Positions 26,293-37,243 of a DNA stretch of 64,000 nucleotides are shown here, in pieces. The notes below the pieces were generated by a model. The model was not told the origin of the DNA and did no database searches. It saw only the letters and a list, made by a program, of their open reading frames with translations. Position 1 is the first letter of the stretch, and the number at the start of each line of letters is the position of its first letter. The translations under genes were made by a program, and so were the position numbers. The DNA comes from DASZTV01 sp035547515 (GTDB lineage: Bacteria; Actinomycetota; Actinomycetes; JAFAQI01): positions 1 to 64,000 of the forward strand of contig DASZUS010000077.1 of the NCBI GenBank assembly GCA_035547515.1. Direction: 5' to 3'.

Positions 26293-26765
26293 CCGTCGGC
26301 GGCGAGGTACGTCGCCAGCGAGCCGAGCAGCCCCACCGTCCCCGCTTCGCGCTGCGCGGAAGTGTCGTGGCCGTCAAGGAAGACGCCCTGCTCGGTGACT
26401 GTTAGCTGCGTGGTGCCGGCTGGCTCGCTGAACTCGACCGTCGCCACGCTGACCGAGATGCGGTCGTCGTCGGCGTACATCTCGTACGAGTAGACGATGC
26501 GCTGCTCGTCGACGATGTCGTGAAGGTCGGCGTCGTAGGTGTAGACGGGGGCGTCGGGGTGCGGCCGGCCGCTGAACCTCTCGTGGCCGCCGACCCGGAA
26601 GTCGAGCTCGTAGCCGTTGCCGAGCGCCTCGGCGGAGCCGGTGAACCACTGCGCCTTGCGGCGAGGGTCCGCCCAGGCTCGGAACACCGCGGCAACCGGC
26701 GCTTCGTAGGTGCGCACGATCACGAACGTGTCGTGGCTGACGCTGGACTGGACGGACTGGGTCAT
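26289..26765 (-). CDS. AHSA1/SRPBCC domain protein
   Basis: This 158-residue protein is of the AHSA1-like SRPBCC type: FVIVRTYEAPVAAVFRAWADP, a Lys-x-Gln-Trp-Phe element (RKAQWFTGS), YELDFRVGGHE, and a C-terminal strand-helix TQLTVTEQGVFLDG. Genes of this type are commonly paired with an ArsR repressor, as here, with the ATG overlapping the ArsR stop. The ligand is unknown. ATG at 26765 gives the natural family start. Confidence 0.82.
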   Translation of the reverse strand: MTQSVQSSVSHDTFVIVRTYEAPVAAVFRAWADPRRKAQWFTGSAEALGNGYELDFRVGGHERFSGRPHPDAPVYTYDADLHDIVDEQRIVYSYEMYADDDRISVSVATVEFSEPAGTTQLTVTEQGVFLDGHDTSAQREAGTVGLLGSLATYLAADG

Positions 26766-26980
26766 GAGCTCTCCTGGTCGGTGGCTTCTTCGCGGAGCAG
26801 ATCGCCGAGGCGGTCGAGCCGGGTCTCCCAACCGCGGCGCCGATCAGCCATCCACTGCTCCGCCGCGGTCAGTGCCGCAGGTTGGATCCGGCAGATCCGG
26901 GTGCGCCCGACCTTCTCGGTCGTCACGACGCCGCAGGCCTCGAGGACCTGGACGTGCTGCATGACGGCGGCGAGGGTCAT
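26762..26980 (-). pseudogene. N-terminally truncated ArsR-type regulator
   Basis: The 72-residue frame begins within the DNA-binding part of an ArsR protein: VMQHVQVLEACGVVTTEKVGR is the recognition helix and wing, followed by IQPAALTAAEQW and a C-terminal helix DRRRGWETRLDRLGDLL typical of regulators paired with AHSA1 proteins. Normal members have about 35-45 more residues at the N-terminus. Here the in-frame stop of the VOC gene lies only three codons upstream of the ATG, so no longer product is possible. It may be expressed, but DNA binding is probably impaired. Confidence 0.65.
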
Positions 26981-26986
26981 AACTAA

Positions 26987-27415
26987 CTAGAAGGACACGC
27001 GGGCGTCCACCAGCTCGACCATCACGCCGTCGGGGTCGGTGACCGTGGCGGCGAAGCCTTCACGCGCCCGGATCCGGCGCGGCGTTCCCCCGAGGCCGAG
27101 CGCCGCGAGGCGCGCCAGCGTCTCGTCGACCGGGACGTGGAACGAGATCAGCGTCAGACCGCGGTGCGGGAGCCCGTCGCCCGCAGGCTCGGCGCGTGCC
27201 CGCCCGTCGTAGAGGTCGAGCAGCTCGAGCCGCGTCGCCCCTGGGTTTCCGGGCTGCGCGAGAAACAGCGTGCGGGCCTTCTCGGTCTTGACCCCGAGAA
27301 AGGCCTCCATGTCCATCGGCAGCGTGACGTCGAAGACCACTTCGAGCCCGATGCCGTCGACGTAGAAGCGAAGCGAGGCGTCGAAGTCGGCAGGGCACAG
27401 GCCGATGTGGTCCAC
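26987..27415 (-). CDS. VOC (glyoxalase/bleomycin resistance-like) family protein
   Basis: The 142-residue protein has two beta-alpha-beta-beta-beta units of the VOC fold: LCPADFDASLRFYVDGIGLEVV at the start, RTLFLAQPG and LELLDLYDG in the middle, and FAATVTDPDGVMVELVDA at the end with the metal-type Glu. The GTG at 27415 starts at the first strand (VDHIG). It follows hydantoinase A by 11 bp and may act in the same pathway, for instance as an epimerase or isomerase; that is a guess. Confidence 0.8.
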   Translation of the reverse strand: MDHIGLCPADFDASLRFYVDGIGLEVVFDVTLPMDMEAFLGVKTEKARTLFLAQPGNPGATRLELLDLYDGRARAEPAGDGLPHRGLTLISFHVPVDETLARLAALGLGGTPRRIRAREGFAATVTDPDGVMVELVDARVSF

Positions 27416-27426
27416 GAGCTCACCCG

Positions 27427-29466
27427 TTACAGGTCGATGAGGATGTCGCCCTCGGGCGCGGCCTGAGCGCGTTCGCCCGGCCCGACGACCACCGTCGTGA
27501 ACGGCCCAGCAACCGCCGCGGGGCCGACCACGGCGGCACCGGGACGCATCGCCGTCATGTCGTAGACCGGTACGCCGTCATGCCACGCATCGCCGATGTA
27601 CATCCGGCGCTTCGTCGTCGGCTCGATCGCGGCAGCCGCGTCCAGCACTCGCTCCGCCGGCTGACTGACCTCGCCGACCGCGACCAGCCGCACCCCGCGA
27701 AGGATCGGGTCCTGCGCGCGTGCCTCGATCAGCCGGGCCTCCGCGTTGCGCCGGTGGAACTCGTTGACCGCGGCGTCGACGTCGGCGGGATGCTCGACCG
27801 GGATCGAGACGTCGAAGGTCTGGCCCGGGTAGACCAGCAGCAGCGACCACTCGAGCTTGATCCGGTCGTCGGGGACGTTGGCCACCTTGAGCTCCGCGCG
27901 GGCGTTCGCCTCGAGCTCGGAGGCCAGCGCGCCGAGGTGGGTGAGGTCGACGCCCGCGATCGGCGTGATGTAACCGCGCGAGTCGTCGATGACGTGGTTC
28001 GCCGACAAGAGGCCGAGCGCGGAGAACCCAGCGGCGGCCGCCGGTACGACGCACCGGCGCATCCCCAGGGCGCGCGCCTGCACCGTCGCGTGGACCCCGC
28101 CCATCCCGCCGAAGGCGACCAGGTTGAGCTTGCGCGGGTCGGCGCCGGCGAGCGAGAGGACGCGGCGTACCGCGTCTGTCATGTTCGCGTCGACGATCCG
28201 TACGGCGGCTGCCGCGACCTCCTCGACCGACATGCCGACTCGGTCGCCGACCTTCGCGAGCGCGTCGCGAGCGCCCTCGACGTCGAGGGTCATCCGGCCG
28301 TTGGCGAAGCCATCGGGGGCGAGCCGGCCGAGCACCAGGTCGGCGTCGGTCACCGTCGGCTCGGTGCCGCCCCGCCGGTAGCAGACCGGTCCGGGCTGGC
28401 TCTGCGCGGACTGGGGGCCGACGTGGAGCACGCCGCCCTCTTCCCAGATGATCGAGCCGCCGCCGGCGCCCACCGACGGGATGTCGATCATCGGGATCCC
28501 GATGCAGTAGCGATGGAACCAGTTCCAGTCAATCTTGATCTCGTGACGCCCGTCGCGGATCAGGCACACGTCGTAGCTCGTCCCGCCCATGTCGACGCTG
28601 ACCACGTCGCCGAGATCGGACTTGCCCGCGACCTTGGCGGCCGCCGTCACGCCGCCGGTCGGCCCGGAGCCGATCGTCGCGACGGCGCGCCGCGCGGCGG
28701 CGTCCGCGGTCGCCACGCCACCTGAGGAGGTCGCGACCAGCAGCTCGTGGGCGTACCCGGACTCGGCGAGACGGGCGGTAAGCCTGCCCAGGTAGCGCGC
28801 GATCGGTGGCCCGACGTAAGCGTTGACCAGGGTCGTCGAGGTCCGCTCGAACTCCGGCGGCTTCGGCAGCACCTCGTGGGAGAGGGAGACCATCTCCACC
28901 TCGGGGTACTCGTCGAGCACGATCTCCCGAGCCCGCAGCTCGTGGCTGTGGTTGAGGTAGGAGTGCAGAAAGCTGATCGCGATCGAGGTCACCCCGAACG
29001 CGCGCAGCCGAGCCGTCGCCTTGCGGACGCCCTCCTCGTCGAGCGGCGTCTCCACCTCGCCCTCGGCGGTCATGCGCTCGTCGACTTCCAGCCGGACGCG
29101 CCGGCGGGCGATCGGGTACGGCGCCGGCAGCGTCGGGTCCCAGATGTCTTCCTTGTAGCAGCGGCGGAACTCGATCTCGTCGCGGAAGCCCTTGGTGACG
29201 ATCAATCCGGTGGGCGCACCCGTCATCTGGATCATCGTGTTGTCGCCGGTGGTCGTGCCGTGCACGATCGTGTCGGTCTGGCGCAGCAACGCCTTGAGGC
29301 TGAGGCCTTCAGCCTCGGCCGCCTGCGCGATCGCGTTGATGACCCCGTCGCTCTGGTCGCCCGGGGTTGTCGGCGCCTTCTCGAGCAGCAAGCTGCCGTC
29401 CGGACGCATGACGACGCAGTCGGTGAAGGTGCCGCCGACGTCGACCCCGATTCGGTAGCCGGTCAC
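27427..29466 (-). CDS. Hydantoinase/oxoprolinase family protein, subunit A
   Basis: The 679-residue protein is HyuA-like: an ASKHA-type ATP-binding start VDVGGTFTDCVV, HGTTTGDN, IGSGPTGGVTAAAKVAG, VSVDMGGTSYDVCLI, and a late LVAFGGMGGVHA. Family members form ATP-dependent enzymes with a B subunit (hydantoinase, 5-oxoprolinase, acetone or acetophenone carboxylase). Which reaction occurs here cannot be told from sequence. GTG at 29466 overlaps the stop of the B subunit (GTGA), so the two are coupled. Confidence 0.9.
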   Translation of the reverse strand: MTGYRIGVDVGGTFTDCVVMRPDGSLLLEKAPTTPGDQSDGVINAIAQAAEAEGLSLKALLRQTDTIVHGTTTGDNTMIQMTGAPTGLIVTKGFRDEIEFRRCYKEDIWDPTLPAPYPIARRRVRLEVDERMTAEGEVETPLDEEGVRKATARLRAFGVTSIAISFLHSYLNHSHELRAREIVLDEYPEVEMVSLSHEVLPKPPEFERTSTTLVNAYVGPPIARYLGRLTARLAESGYAHELLVATSSGGVATADAAARRAVATIGSGPTGGVTAAAKVAGKSDLGDVVSVDMGGTSYDVCLIRDGRHEIKIDWNWFHRYCIGIPMIDIPSVGAGGGSIIWEEGGVLHVGPQSAQSQPGPVCYRRGGTEPTVTDADLVLGRLAPDGFANGRMTLDVEGARDALAKVGDRVGMSVEEVAAAAVRIVDANMTDAVRRVLSLAGADPRKLNLVAFGGMGGVHATVQARALGMRRCVVPAAAAGFSALGLLSANHVIDDSRGYITPIAGVDLTHLGALASELEANARAELKVANVPDDRIKLEWSLLLVYPGQTFDVSIPVEHPADVDAAVNEFHRRNAEARLIEARAQDPILRGVRLVAVGEVSQPAERVLDAAAAIEPTTKRRMYIGDAWHDGVPVYDMTAMRPGAAVVGPAAVAGPFTTVVVGPGERAQAAPEGDILIDL

Positions 29467-31223
29467 GCGGCGGGGCTCCGGCGGCTCGCCCGCTCCTTCG
29501 CGGTGGCCTCCTCGTCGAGCGCGAGCGTCATGTCCTCGAGCGAGCCGGTGATCACCACGCCGTAGTCGCGCTTGGCCGCCTCGATGGAGACGTACTCGTC
29601 CCACACGTCGTCGAGCACCGCCTGCGGATCGCGCAGCAGCGGGTCGCCCCAGCCGCCCCCGCCGCCGAACTTGTAGTCGAGGCGGTCGCCGGTCTCGAGC
29701 AGTACACCGGACACGGCGGTCTCCACCTTCGTCTCACCGACGTAGCAGATGTCCGGGGAGCCGTCGTGGCCGCCGGCGATGCCCGGGTGGGTGTGGCGCT
29801 GGTTCACGACGTACTGGTTGATGTAGGTCGGCGTACGCACCTCTTTGATGAAGTGGCTGCCGCAGCCGCCGCGCCACTGGCCGGGACCTCCCGAGTCGGT
29901 GACGAAGTTCCTGCCCCGCAGGATGTGGGGGAACAGCTGCTCGTTGATCTCGGCGCTCGCCTTGATCAGGTTGCCCATCGAGGCGGCCAGCGCGCCCCAG
30001 CCGTCGGTGCCCTTGACCGCGCTGACCCAGCCGGCGCTGACCTCGCCGCCGTGGTCGAAGAACGGACGACCGGTACGCGGGTCGAGATCACCCCACATCT
30101 GCCGCGGGCTGCCGAACTTGTAGCTCTGCGGGCAGCAGCGGTCGGGAAGGATCTTGCTCATCGCGATCGCGATGGCGTCACCCACCTCGACGCCCGGATG
30201 GTGGGTGCCGCTGGAGACCGGCTTGCCCTCGACCGGGTTGAGGCAGCAGCCTTCCGGCACCCGCAGGTCGATGCAGTTGAAGAAGCCTTCGTTCTTGGGG
30301 ATCGTCGGGTCGACGAGGCTGGCGAGCTGCGCGATCACGTTGCCGCGGGTGTTGCCGAAGGTCGACCACGCCTGGATGTTCGGGCGGGTGTCGGAGCCCT
30401 CGAAGTCGATGATCAGCCGGTCGCCGGTGACGGTGATCTCGCAGTGCACGTGGATGTCCGTGTTGCCCGCCGGGTCGTGGTCGCAGTAGACGTCTGCGGT
30501 GTAGGTGCCGTCAGGCCAGCCGGCGATCTCCTCGGAGAACCGCCGCGTCGCATCGGCGATCGTCCACTCGACGGTGCCCTGCAGCGCGGCCGCGCCGTAC
30601 TCCTCGATGATCTCGGTCAGCCGGCGGGCGCCGAGCTGGGCAGCGCCGACCTGTGAGCGAAGATCGCCGATGAAGCCGGCCAGGCGGCTGTTGGCGCGCA
30701 TCATCAGTACGACGTCGCGGCGCTCGACGCCGCGCTCGACCAGCTTGAGCACCGGATAGCGGACGCCTTCGCTCCAGATGTCCTTCGCGAAGACGTTGTA
30801 GCCCCCGGCCATTGCACCGCCGGTGTCGCCGTGGTGGCACTGGATCGAGGCGAACAGCATCAGGTTGCCGTCGGGGTCGAAGACCGGCGCGAACACGTTG
30901 ACGTCGGGTAGGTGGCCGCCGCCGTGATACGGGTCGTTGGCGATCAACACGTCGCCCGGGTAGAGCTCGCCTTCGAAGAACTCGCTGGCGAAGCGGACCG
31001 GCAGCGTCGAGGAGAGCATGAACTGCGGGATGCCGACCGACAGCGCGGCCAGCCGGCCGGTTGCATCGAGGATCGTCGCGTTGCGCTCGTTCGACTGGTT
31101 GAGGATCGGCGTCGTCGCGGTGCGCGAGACGTAGGTCGCCATCTCGAAGCAGATCGTCTCCATCGCCGAGCGAATCACGGTCGCAGTGACCGCGTCGACT
31201 CCTGGGCTGGCCTCGATCGTCAC
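29463..31223 (-). CDS. Hydantoinase/oxoprolinase family protein, subunit B
   Basis: The 586-residue HyuB-like protein has the typical NQSNERNATILDATGRL, LIANDPYHGGGHLPDV, CHHGDTGGAMAGG, DSGGPGQWRGGCG, and a late GGGGGWGDPLLRDP. The conserved His and Asp residues of these motifs bind metal. It pairs with the A subunit in an ATP-dependent amide-bond or carboxylation reaction. GTG at 31223 starts the family sequence; upstream lies a divergent promoter with a strong dyad. It opens the leftward operon HyuB-HyuA-VOC-ArsR'-AHSA1. Confidence 0.9.
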   Translation of the reverse strand: MTIEASPGVDAVTATVIRSAMETICFEMATYVSRTATTPILNQSNERNATILDATGRLAALSVGIPQFMLSSTLPVRFASEFFEGELYPGDVLIANDPYHGGGHLPDVNVFAPVFDPDGNLMLFASIQCHHGDTGGAMAGGYNVFAKDIWSEGVRYPVLKLVERGVERRDVVLMMRANSRLAGFIGDLRSQVGAAQLGARRLTEIIEEYGAAALQGTVEWTIADATRRFSEEIAGWPDGTYTADVYCDHDPAGNTDIHVHCEITVTGDRLIIDFEGSDTRPNIQAWSTFGNTRGNVIAQLASLVDPTIPKNEGFFNCIDLRVPEGCCLNPVEGKPVSSGTHHPGVEVGDAIAIAMSKILPDRCCPQSYKFGSPRQMWGDLDPRTGRPFFDHGGEVSAGWVSAVKGTDGWGALAASMGNLIKASAEINEQLFPHILRGRNFVTDSGGPGQWRGGCGSHFIKEVRTPTYINQYVVNQRHTHPGIAGGHDGSPDICYVGETKVETAVSGVLLETGDRLDYKFGGGGGWGDPLLRDPQAVLDDVWDEYVSIEAAKRDYGVVITGSLEDMTLALDEEATAKERASRRSPAA

Positions 31224-31258
31224 GACGAGCCTCCGGTAAGAGAATCTTGACCGCGCTG

Positions 31259-31279
31259 TAGGAGAACGCTGCTCTCCTA
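31259..31279. promoter_or_regulatory. Candidate operator TAGGAGA-n7-TCTCCTA
   Basis: A perfect 7-bp inverted repeat with a 7-bp spacer lies in the 78-bp divergent region between hydantoinase B and a ligase operon, 23 bp before the ATG at 31302. TTGACC at 31247-31252 could be a -35 element for the rightward operon, which would place the dyad over the promoter. The form is that of a TetR- or GntR-type operator. No regulator gene is adjacent. Confidence 0.5.
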
Positions 31280-31301
31280 GGTGTGGAAGTCTGTCACAGC
31301 G

Positions 31302-32998
<1,697 letters not shown>

Positions 32999-33002
<4 letters not shown>

Positions 33003-34204
33003 CCGACTCGACGCAGGCTCCCGACGACGACGGCCTCGACGTGAGCGACTTGGCTCGCCACATGGGCGTCCCGATCATGCCGGGTGAGCTCAAGGACCCG
33101 ATCGCCCTCAACGACGTACGCCGCTGGGTGCAGGCGATGCACTACCCGAACCCGCTGCACTACGACGAGAAGTACGCCGCGGAGAGCCGGTTCGGGCGGA
33201 TCATCGCCCCGCAGTCCTACACCGTCGCCACCGACACCAGCCACGGCTGCGCGCCCGCGCAGGTCGGCCGGATCCCGGACTCGCATCTGGTCTTCGGCGG
33301 CGACGAGTGGTGGTTCTTCGAGACGCGGCTCGAGCCCGGCGACAAGGTGCTCTGCCACCGGATGCCCTACGACTACAAGGTCGCGGAGACCTCGTTCGCC
33401 GGCCCGACGTGCTTTCAGCGCGGAGACACGCTCTACATCACGGACAAAGGCGGCCGCGTCGCGCTGCAGCGCTCGACCGCGATCCGCTACAAGGTCCGCA
33501 AGGCCAAGGAGAAGGACCTCTACGGTTCGGAGTCCGAGGCCGGCGACGCCGAGCCGGAGTGGACGGAGGACAAGCTCGCCGAGCTCGACGCGATCAAGGC
33601 CGAGTTCATCGACGCGCTGCAGGCGCTCGGCCACGACAAGCGTTTGCTGGGCTCGGTGAAGGAAGGCGATGTGCTCCCGCGCAACGTCCTCGGCCCGCAC
33701 TCGCTGGCGAGCTTCACCACCGAGTGGCGCGCCTACCCGATGACCCCGTGGGGCGCGATGGCGAAGGGTCCGACCTCCGTCAAGGGCATCGACCTCGGCT
33801 ACACGAAGGACTTCGCGGGCAACGAGGGCGACCGCAACCTGGAGCGGCGCGACCCCGAGCGCACCGACGGCGCGTACTACGGCCCGTCGCGCGGGCACCT
33901 GCAGCCGCAGTGGGCGAAGAAGATCGGCATGGCCCGCGGCTACGGGTACGGCGCGTCGATGGGCGCGTGGGTGCTCGATTACGTCGCCGCCTGGGCCGGC
34001 GAATGGGGTCACATCACCCACGCCGACGTCAAGTACCGCTCCCCGGCGCTGACCGGCGACGCCAGCTTCATCACCGGCACGGTGACCGGCGTGCGCGAAG
34101 AGCGCCGCCGGGTGCACGTCGCCGACGTCGACGTACGCATCGTCAACCAGGACGACCAGGTCCAGGCCAAGGGCTCGGTCTCGGTCCAGCTCCCCCTCGA
34201 GTAA
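32999..34204 (+). CDS. MaoC-like double hot-dog dehydratase (FAS1-like dehydratase domain)
   Basis: The 401-residue protein has an N-terminal hot-dog unit (RRWVQAMHYPNPLHYDEKYA, FGRIIAPQSY, ETRLEPGDKV) of the FAS1-like dehydratase type and a second, MaoC-like unit near the C-terminus (YGYGASMGAWVLDYVAAWAGEWGHI, VKYRSPALTGDASFITGTVTG), joined by a charged linker. Such proteins hydrate enoyl-CoAs with large substituents. The second unit shows a hot-dog strand-helix pattern but the usual Asp/His pair is less clear. CAGGGGAA precedes the ATG, which overlaps the ligase stop (ATGA). Confidence 0.8.
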
Positions 34205-34217
34205 GGAAGCACACCAG

Positions 34218-35039
34218 GTGCCTATTCACTACGAGGTCGGCGCGCGCGAAGGCGCGGAGCGCGTCGCTCTCATCACGATCGACCGGCCAGAGGCGAAGAA
34301 CGCCTGCGACCTCGAGCACTTCCACCAGCTCGCCCAGGCGTGGAAGCGCTTCAGCGAGGACGAGCAGGCGTGGGTCGCGATCATCACCGGGGTCGGGCGC
34401 AACTTCATGTCCGGCGCGGACCTCAAGACCTACATCCCCGAGGTCACCAAGCTCGCCAAGCAGATCCAGGCCGGCGAGACCGACAAGATCGGCGACTACT
34501 CGCTGTCGGACGGGACCGATGCGGTGCTGCGCGGCAGCAAGATCTACAAGCCGATCATCGCGGCGGTGAACGGCCCGTGCGTTGCCGGCGGCATGGAGAT
34601 GCTGCTCGGCATCGACATCCGGATCGCCACCGAGCACGCGAGCTTCGGCGTCCTCGAGCCGGCCCGTGGCCTGTTCGCCGGTGGCGGCTCGACGGTAAGG
34701 CTGCCGCGCCAGCTGCCGTTCGCCCTCGCGCAGGAGTTCCTGCTCTGCGCCGACCGGATCGATGCGGCGCGGGCCCACCAGATGGGCCTGATCAACGAGG
34801 TCGTACCCGAGGACGACCTGCTCGACGCGGCGTTCCGGATGGCTGCCCGGATCACCAAGAACGCGCCACTCGCGGTGCAGGCCACCAAGCGCAGCGTGAT
34901 CGAAGGGCTCAAGACCGACATGCGTGCCGCGTACAAGCTGGAGTCGCAGATCTCCCAGGAGGTGTTCGCGACCGAGGACGCCAAGGAGGGCCCGCGGGCG
35001 TTCGCGGAGAAGCGCGAGCCCAACTGGCAAGGACGGTGA
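34218..35039 (+). CDS. Enoyl-CoA hydratase/isomerase family protein
   Basis: A 273-residue crotonase: ALITIDRPEAKNACD, FMSGADLKTYIPE for the oxyanion hole, VNGPCVAGGMEMLLGIDIRIA, FGVLEPARGLFAGGGSTVRLPRQL with a catalytic-type Glu, and AFAEKREPNWQGR at the end as in active hydratases. AAGGAAG lies upstream of the GTG start. It lies 13 bp after the double hot-dog gene. Two dehydratase/hydratase folds in one operon suggest successive steps. Confidence 0.9.
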   Translation: MPIHYEVGAREGAERVALITIDRPEAKNACDLEHFHQLAQAWKRFSEDEQAWVAIITGVGRNFMSGADLKTYIPEVTKLAKQIQAGETDKIGDYSLSDGTDAVLRGSKIYKPIIAAVNGPCVAGGMEMLLGIDIRIATEHASFGVLEPARGLFAGGGSTVRLPRQLPFALAQEFLLCADRIDAARAHQMGLINEVVPEDDLLDAAFRMAARITKNAPLAVQATKRSVIEGLKTDMRAAYKLESQISQEVFATEDAKEGPRAFAEKREPNWQGR

Positions 35040-35043
35040 CCGG

Positions 35044-36567
35044 ATGAGCGGCGAGTACCACCCCTCTTTCCATGCGGCCAGCGCGCCGGATCGGCTGGCT
35101 GTCGTCATGCCGTCGACCGGCGAGACGCGGACGTACGCCGAGATGGAGGCACGCTCCAACCAGATCGCGGCGATGCTGCGATCCCGCGGGCTGCGCCACG
35201 GCGACGTCGTCGCGGTCGTCATGCCCAACGACGTGTCGTGGTTCGAGATCGTGTGGGGGGTTCAGCGCTGCGGGCTCTACCTCGTGCCGGTCAACTGGCA
35301 TCTCGCCGCGAAGGAAGCGGCCTACATCGTCGCCGACTGCGAGGCGAAGGCGCTGATCGCGTCGGCATCGCTGGCCGACACGATCGCCGCTCTGGGTGAG
35401 GCCGCCGACAACGTCCCCCTCCGGTTCGCGACGGGGGGCTCGCTGCCCGGGTTCGAGTCACTCGAAGAGGCCGTCGCCGGTCAACCCACCGCGGCGTCGC
35501 CCGACGACGTCGAGGGCAGCTGGATGTTCTACTCCTCCGGCACCACGGGGGTCCCCAAGGGGATCAAGCCGGCGCTGCCCATCGTGGAGCTCGGCCCGAT
35601 GAACCCGCTGGTCGGGCTGATCAGCGGGCTCTACGGCTTCACCCCGGAGTCGGTGTACCTGTCCCCCGCGCCGCTCTACCACGCAGCTCCGGCAGGCTGG
35701 ACGACGACGGTTCACCGCATCGGCGGGACCGTCGTCGTGATGGACCGGTTCGATCCGCTCGAGTGGATGCGGCTGGTCGAGGCATTCAAGGTGACGCACA
35801 CCCAGATGGTCCCGACGTACCTCGTCCGGCTGCTCAAGCTTGCCGAGTCGACCCGGTCCCGCTACGACCTGTCGAGCCTGCAGATGGTGGTCCACGCGGC
35901 GGCGCCCTGCCCGCCCGAGGTCAAGCGGGCGGCGATCGAGTGGCTCGGCCCGATCGTCTACGAGTACTACGCCGCGAGCGAGGGCACCGGGTTCTGCGCG
36001 ATCGGGCCGCAGGAGTGGCTCGAGCATCCGGGCTCGGTCGGCAAGTCGCTGCTCGGGCCGGTCCACATCACCGATGAAGAGGGCAACGAGCTGCCGGTCG
36101 GTGAAGAGGGCGAGATCTGGTTCGAGGCCATCCACCGGTTCGACTACCACGGCGACCCGGAGAAGACTGCTCGCGCGTTCAACGACAAGGGCTGGAACTC
36201 GATCGGCGACATCGGACGGCTCGACGAGGAGGGCTACCTCTACCTCACCGACCGGGTGTCGAACATGATCATCTCGGGCGGGGTCAACATCTATCCGCGC
36301 GAGGCGGAGGACGTGCTGATCGGCCACTTCGCGGTCGACGACGTCGCTGTCATCGGCACGCCGGACGAGGTGATGGGCGAGAAGGTCACCGCGTTCGTGC
36401 AGCTGCGCGAAGGCGAGCCAGCGTCGCAGCAGCTCGCCGAAGAGCTCATCGAGTTCTGCCGGGAGCGACTCTCGCACTTCAAGTGCCCGCGCGAGGTCCG
36501 CTTCGTCGACGCGCTGCCCCGCCTGCCGAATGGCAAGCTCCTCAAGCGGCTACTGACTTCGAGCTAG
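35044..36567 (+). CDS. AMP-forming acyl-CoA ligase (FadD-like)
   Basis: The 507-residue ligase has FYSSGTTGVPKGIKPA, YEYYAASEGTGFCAIGPQEW, SIGDIGRLDEEGYLYLTDRVSNMIISGG, and PRLPNGKLLKRLL with the catalytic lysine. The last strand and lysine are intact and the length is normal. The YAASEG version of the motif usually read as YGxTE is typical of the FadD13/steroid-acid ligase-like branch. It closes the rightward operon and lies next to a convergent membrane protein gene. Confidence 0.92.
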   Translation: MSGEYHPSFHAASAPDRLAVVMPSTGETRTYAEMEARSNQIAAMLRSRGLRHGDVVAVVMPNDVSWFEIVWGVQRCGLYLVPVNWHLAAKEAAYIVADCEAKALIASASLADTIAALGEAADNVPLRFATGGSLPGFESLEEAVAGQPTAASPDDVEGSWMFYSSGTTGVPKGIKPALPIVELGPMNPLVGLISGLYGFTPESVYLSPAPLYHAAPAGWTTTVHRIGGTVVVMDRFDPLEWMRLVEAFKVTHTQMVPTYLVRLLKLAESTRSRYDLSSLQMVVHAAAPCPPEVKRAAIEWLGPIVYEYYAASEGTGFCAIGPQEWLEHPGSVGKSLLGPVHITDEEGNELPVGEEGEIWFEAIHRFDYHGDPEKTARAFNDKGWNSIGDIGRLDEEGYLYLTDRVSNMIISGGVNIYPREAEDVLIGHFAVDDVAVIGTPDEVMGEKVTAFVQLREGEPASQQLAEELIEFCRERLSHFKCPREVRFVDALPRLPNGKLLKRLLTSS

Positions 36568-36573
36568 CGCCGG

Positions 36574-37203
36574 TCAGGGAAACTGGTAGGCGACGTAGGT
36601 TCCGGCGCCGACGACGGCGCACGTCGCCAGGGAGGTCATCAGCGGCGGCGCGCTGGCGACCAGCCGGTGCCGCGATCGCCACAACGGGAGCGCGACAGCT
36701 GCCGCGATGCCGACCACCAGCTGCGCGTGCCAGTAGCGGTGCGGTGTCGAGAACTGCAGCTGCCTGATCCCGTGCATCGCCTCGCCGGCGAGGAGGCCGC
36801 CGACGATGCCCGCGCCGAGCGCGGCCGCCGTACGCCCATGCCCGCGCAACCATGCCGCAGACAGCCCTACCAGGGGACCCGCGGCGAAGCTCGCAGCCGT
36901 CCAGAGTGCGACCTGATGTCGCGATACCGGCCAGCCGCGCAGGTGCTCGGCGACGTAGAAGCCCGCCACAAGGGCCACGAGCGTGGTGACCGCCAGCACG
37001 ACGGCCTCAGCCCAGCGGCGTGTGGTCAGGGCGATCGCCAACGCAAGGACCAGCCACGGCGCGGCGGAGTTGGCGAGCGGCTCGAGCGAGAACGGCAAGT
37101 GAGGAACCGACCACTCGAGCACTGCCCCGACTGCCGCACCGGACACGATCGCAAGCGCGCCCCGGGAGCCCGCCCGCACCCACGAGGACGACGCGGCGGG
37201 CAC
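36574..37203 (-). CDS. Multi-pass membrane protein, DUF6518-like
   Basis: The 209-residue protein has about seven hydrophobic segments, such as SAAPWLVLALAIALTT, AVVLAVTTLVALVAGFYVA and TSLATCAVVGAGTYVAYQF. The stretch LANSAAPWL is typical of the DUF6518 actinobacterial membrane family, which has no known function; I make this assignment from memory of the pattern. GTG at 37203 gives a short basic N-terminus before the first segment. It is divergent from a dienelactone hydrolase gene across 40 bp and unlikely to belong to the catabolic operons. Confidence 0.6.
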   Translation of the reverse strand: MPAASSSWVRAGSRGALAIVSGAAVGAVLEWSVPHLPFSLEPLANSAAPWLVLALAIALTTRRWAEAVVLAVTTLVALVAGFYVAEHLRGWPVSRHQVALWTAASFAAGPLVGLSAAWLRGHGRTAAALGAGIVGGLLAGEAMHGIRQLQFSTPHRYWHAQLVVGIAAAVALPLWRSRHRLVASAPPLMTSLATCAVVGAGTYVAYQFP

Positions 37204-37243
37204 GGGTCCCAACCTAGGACAACCGAGCGGCGATGATGTTGCG

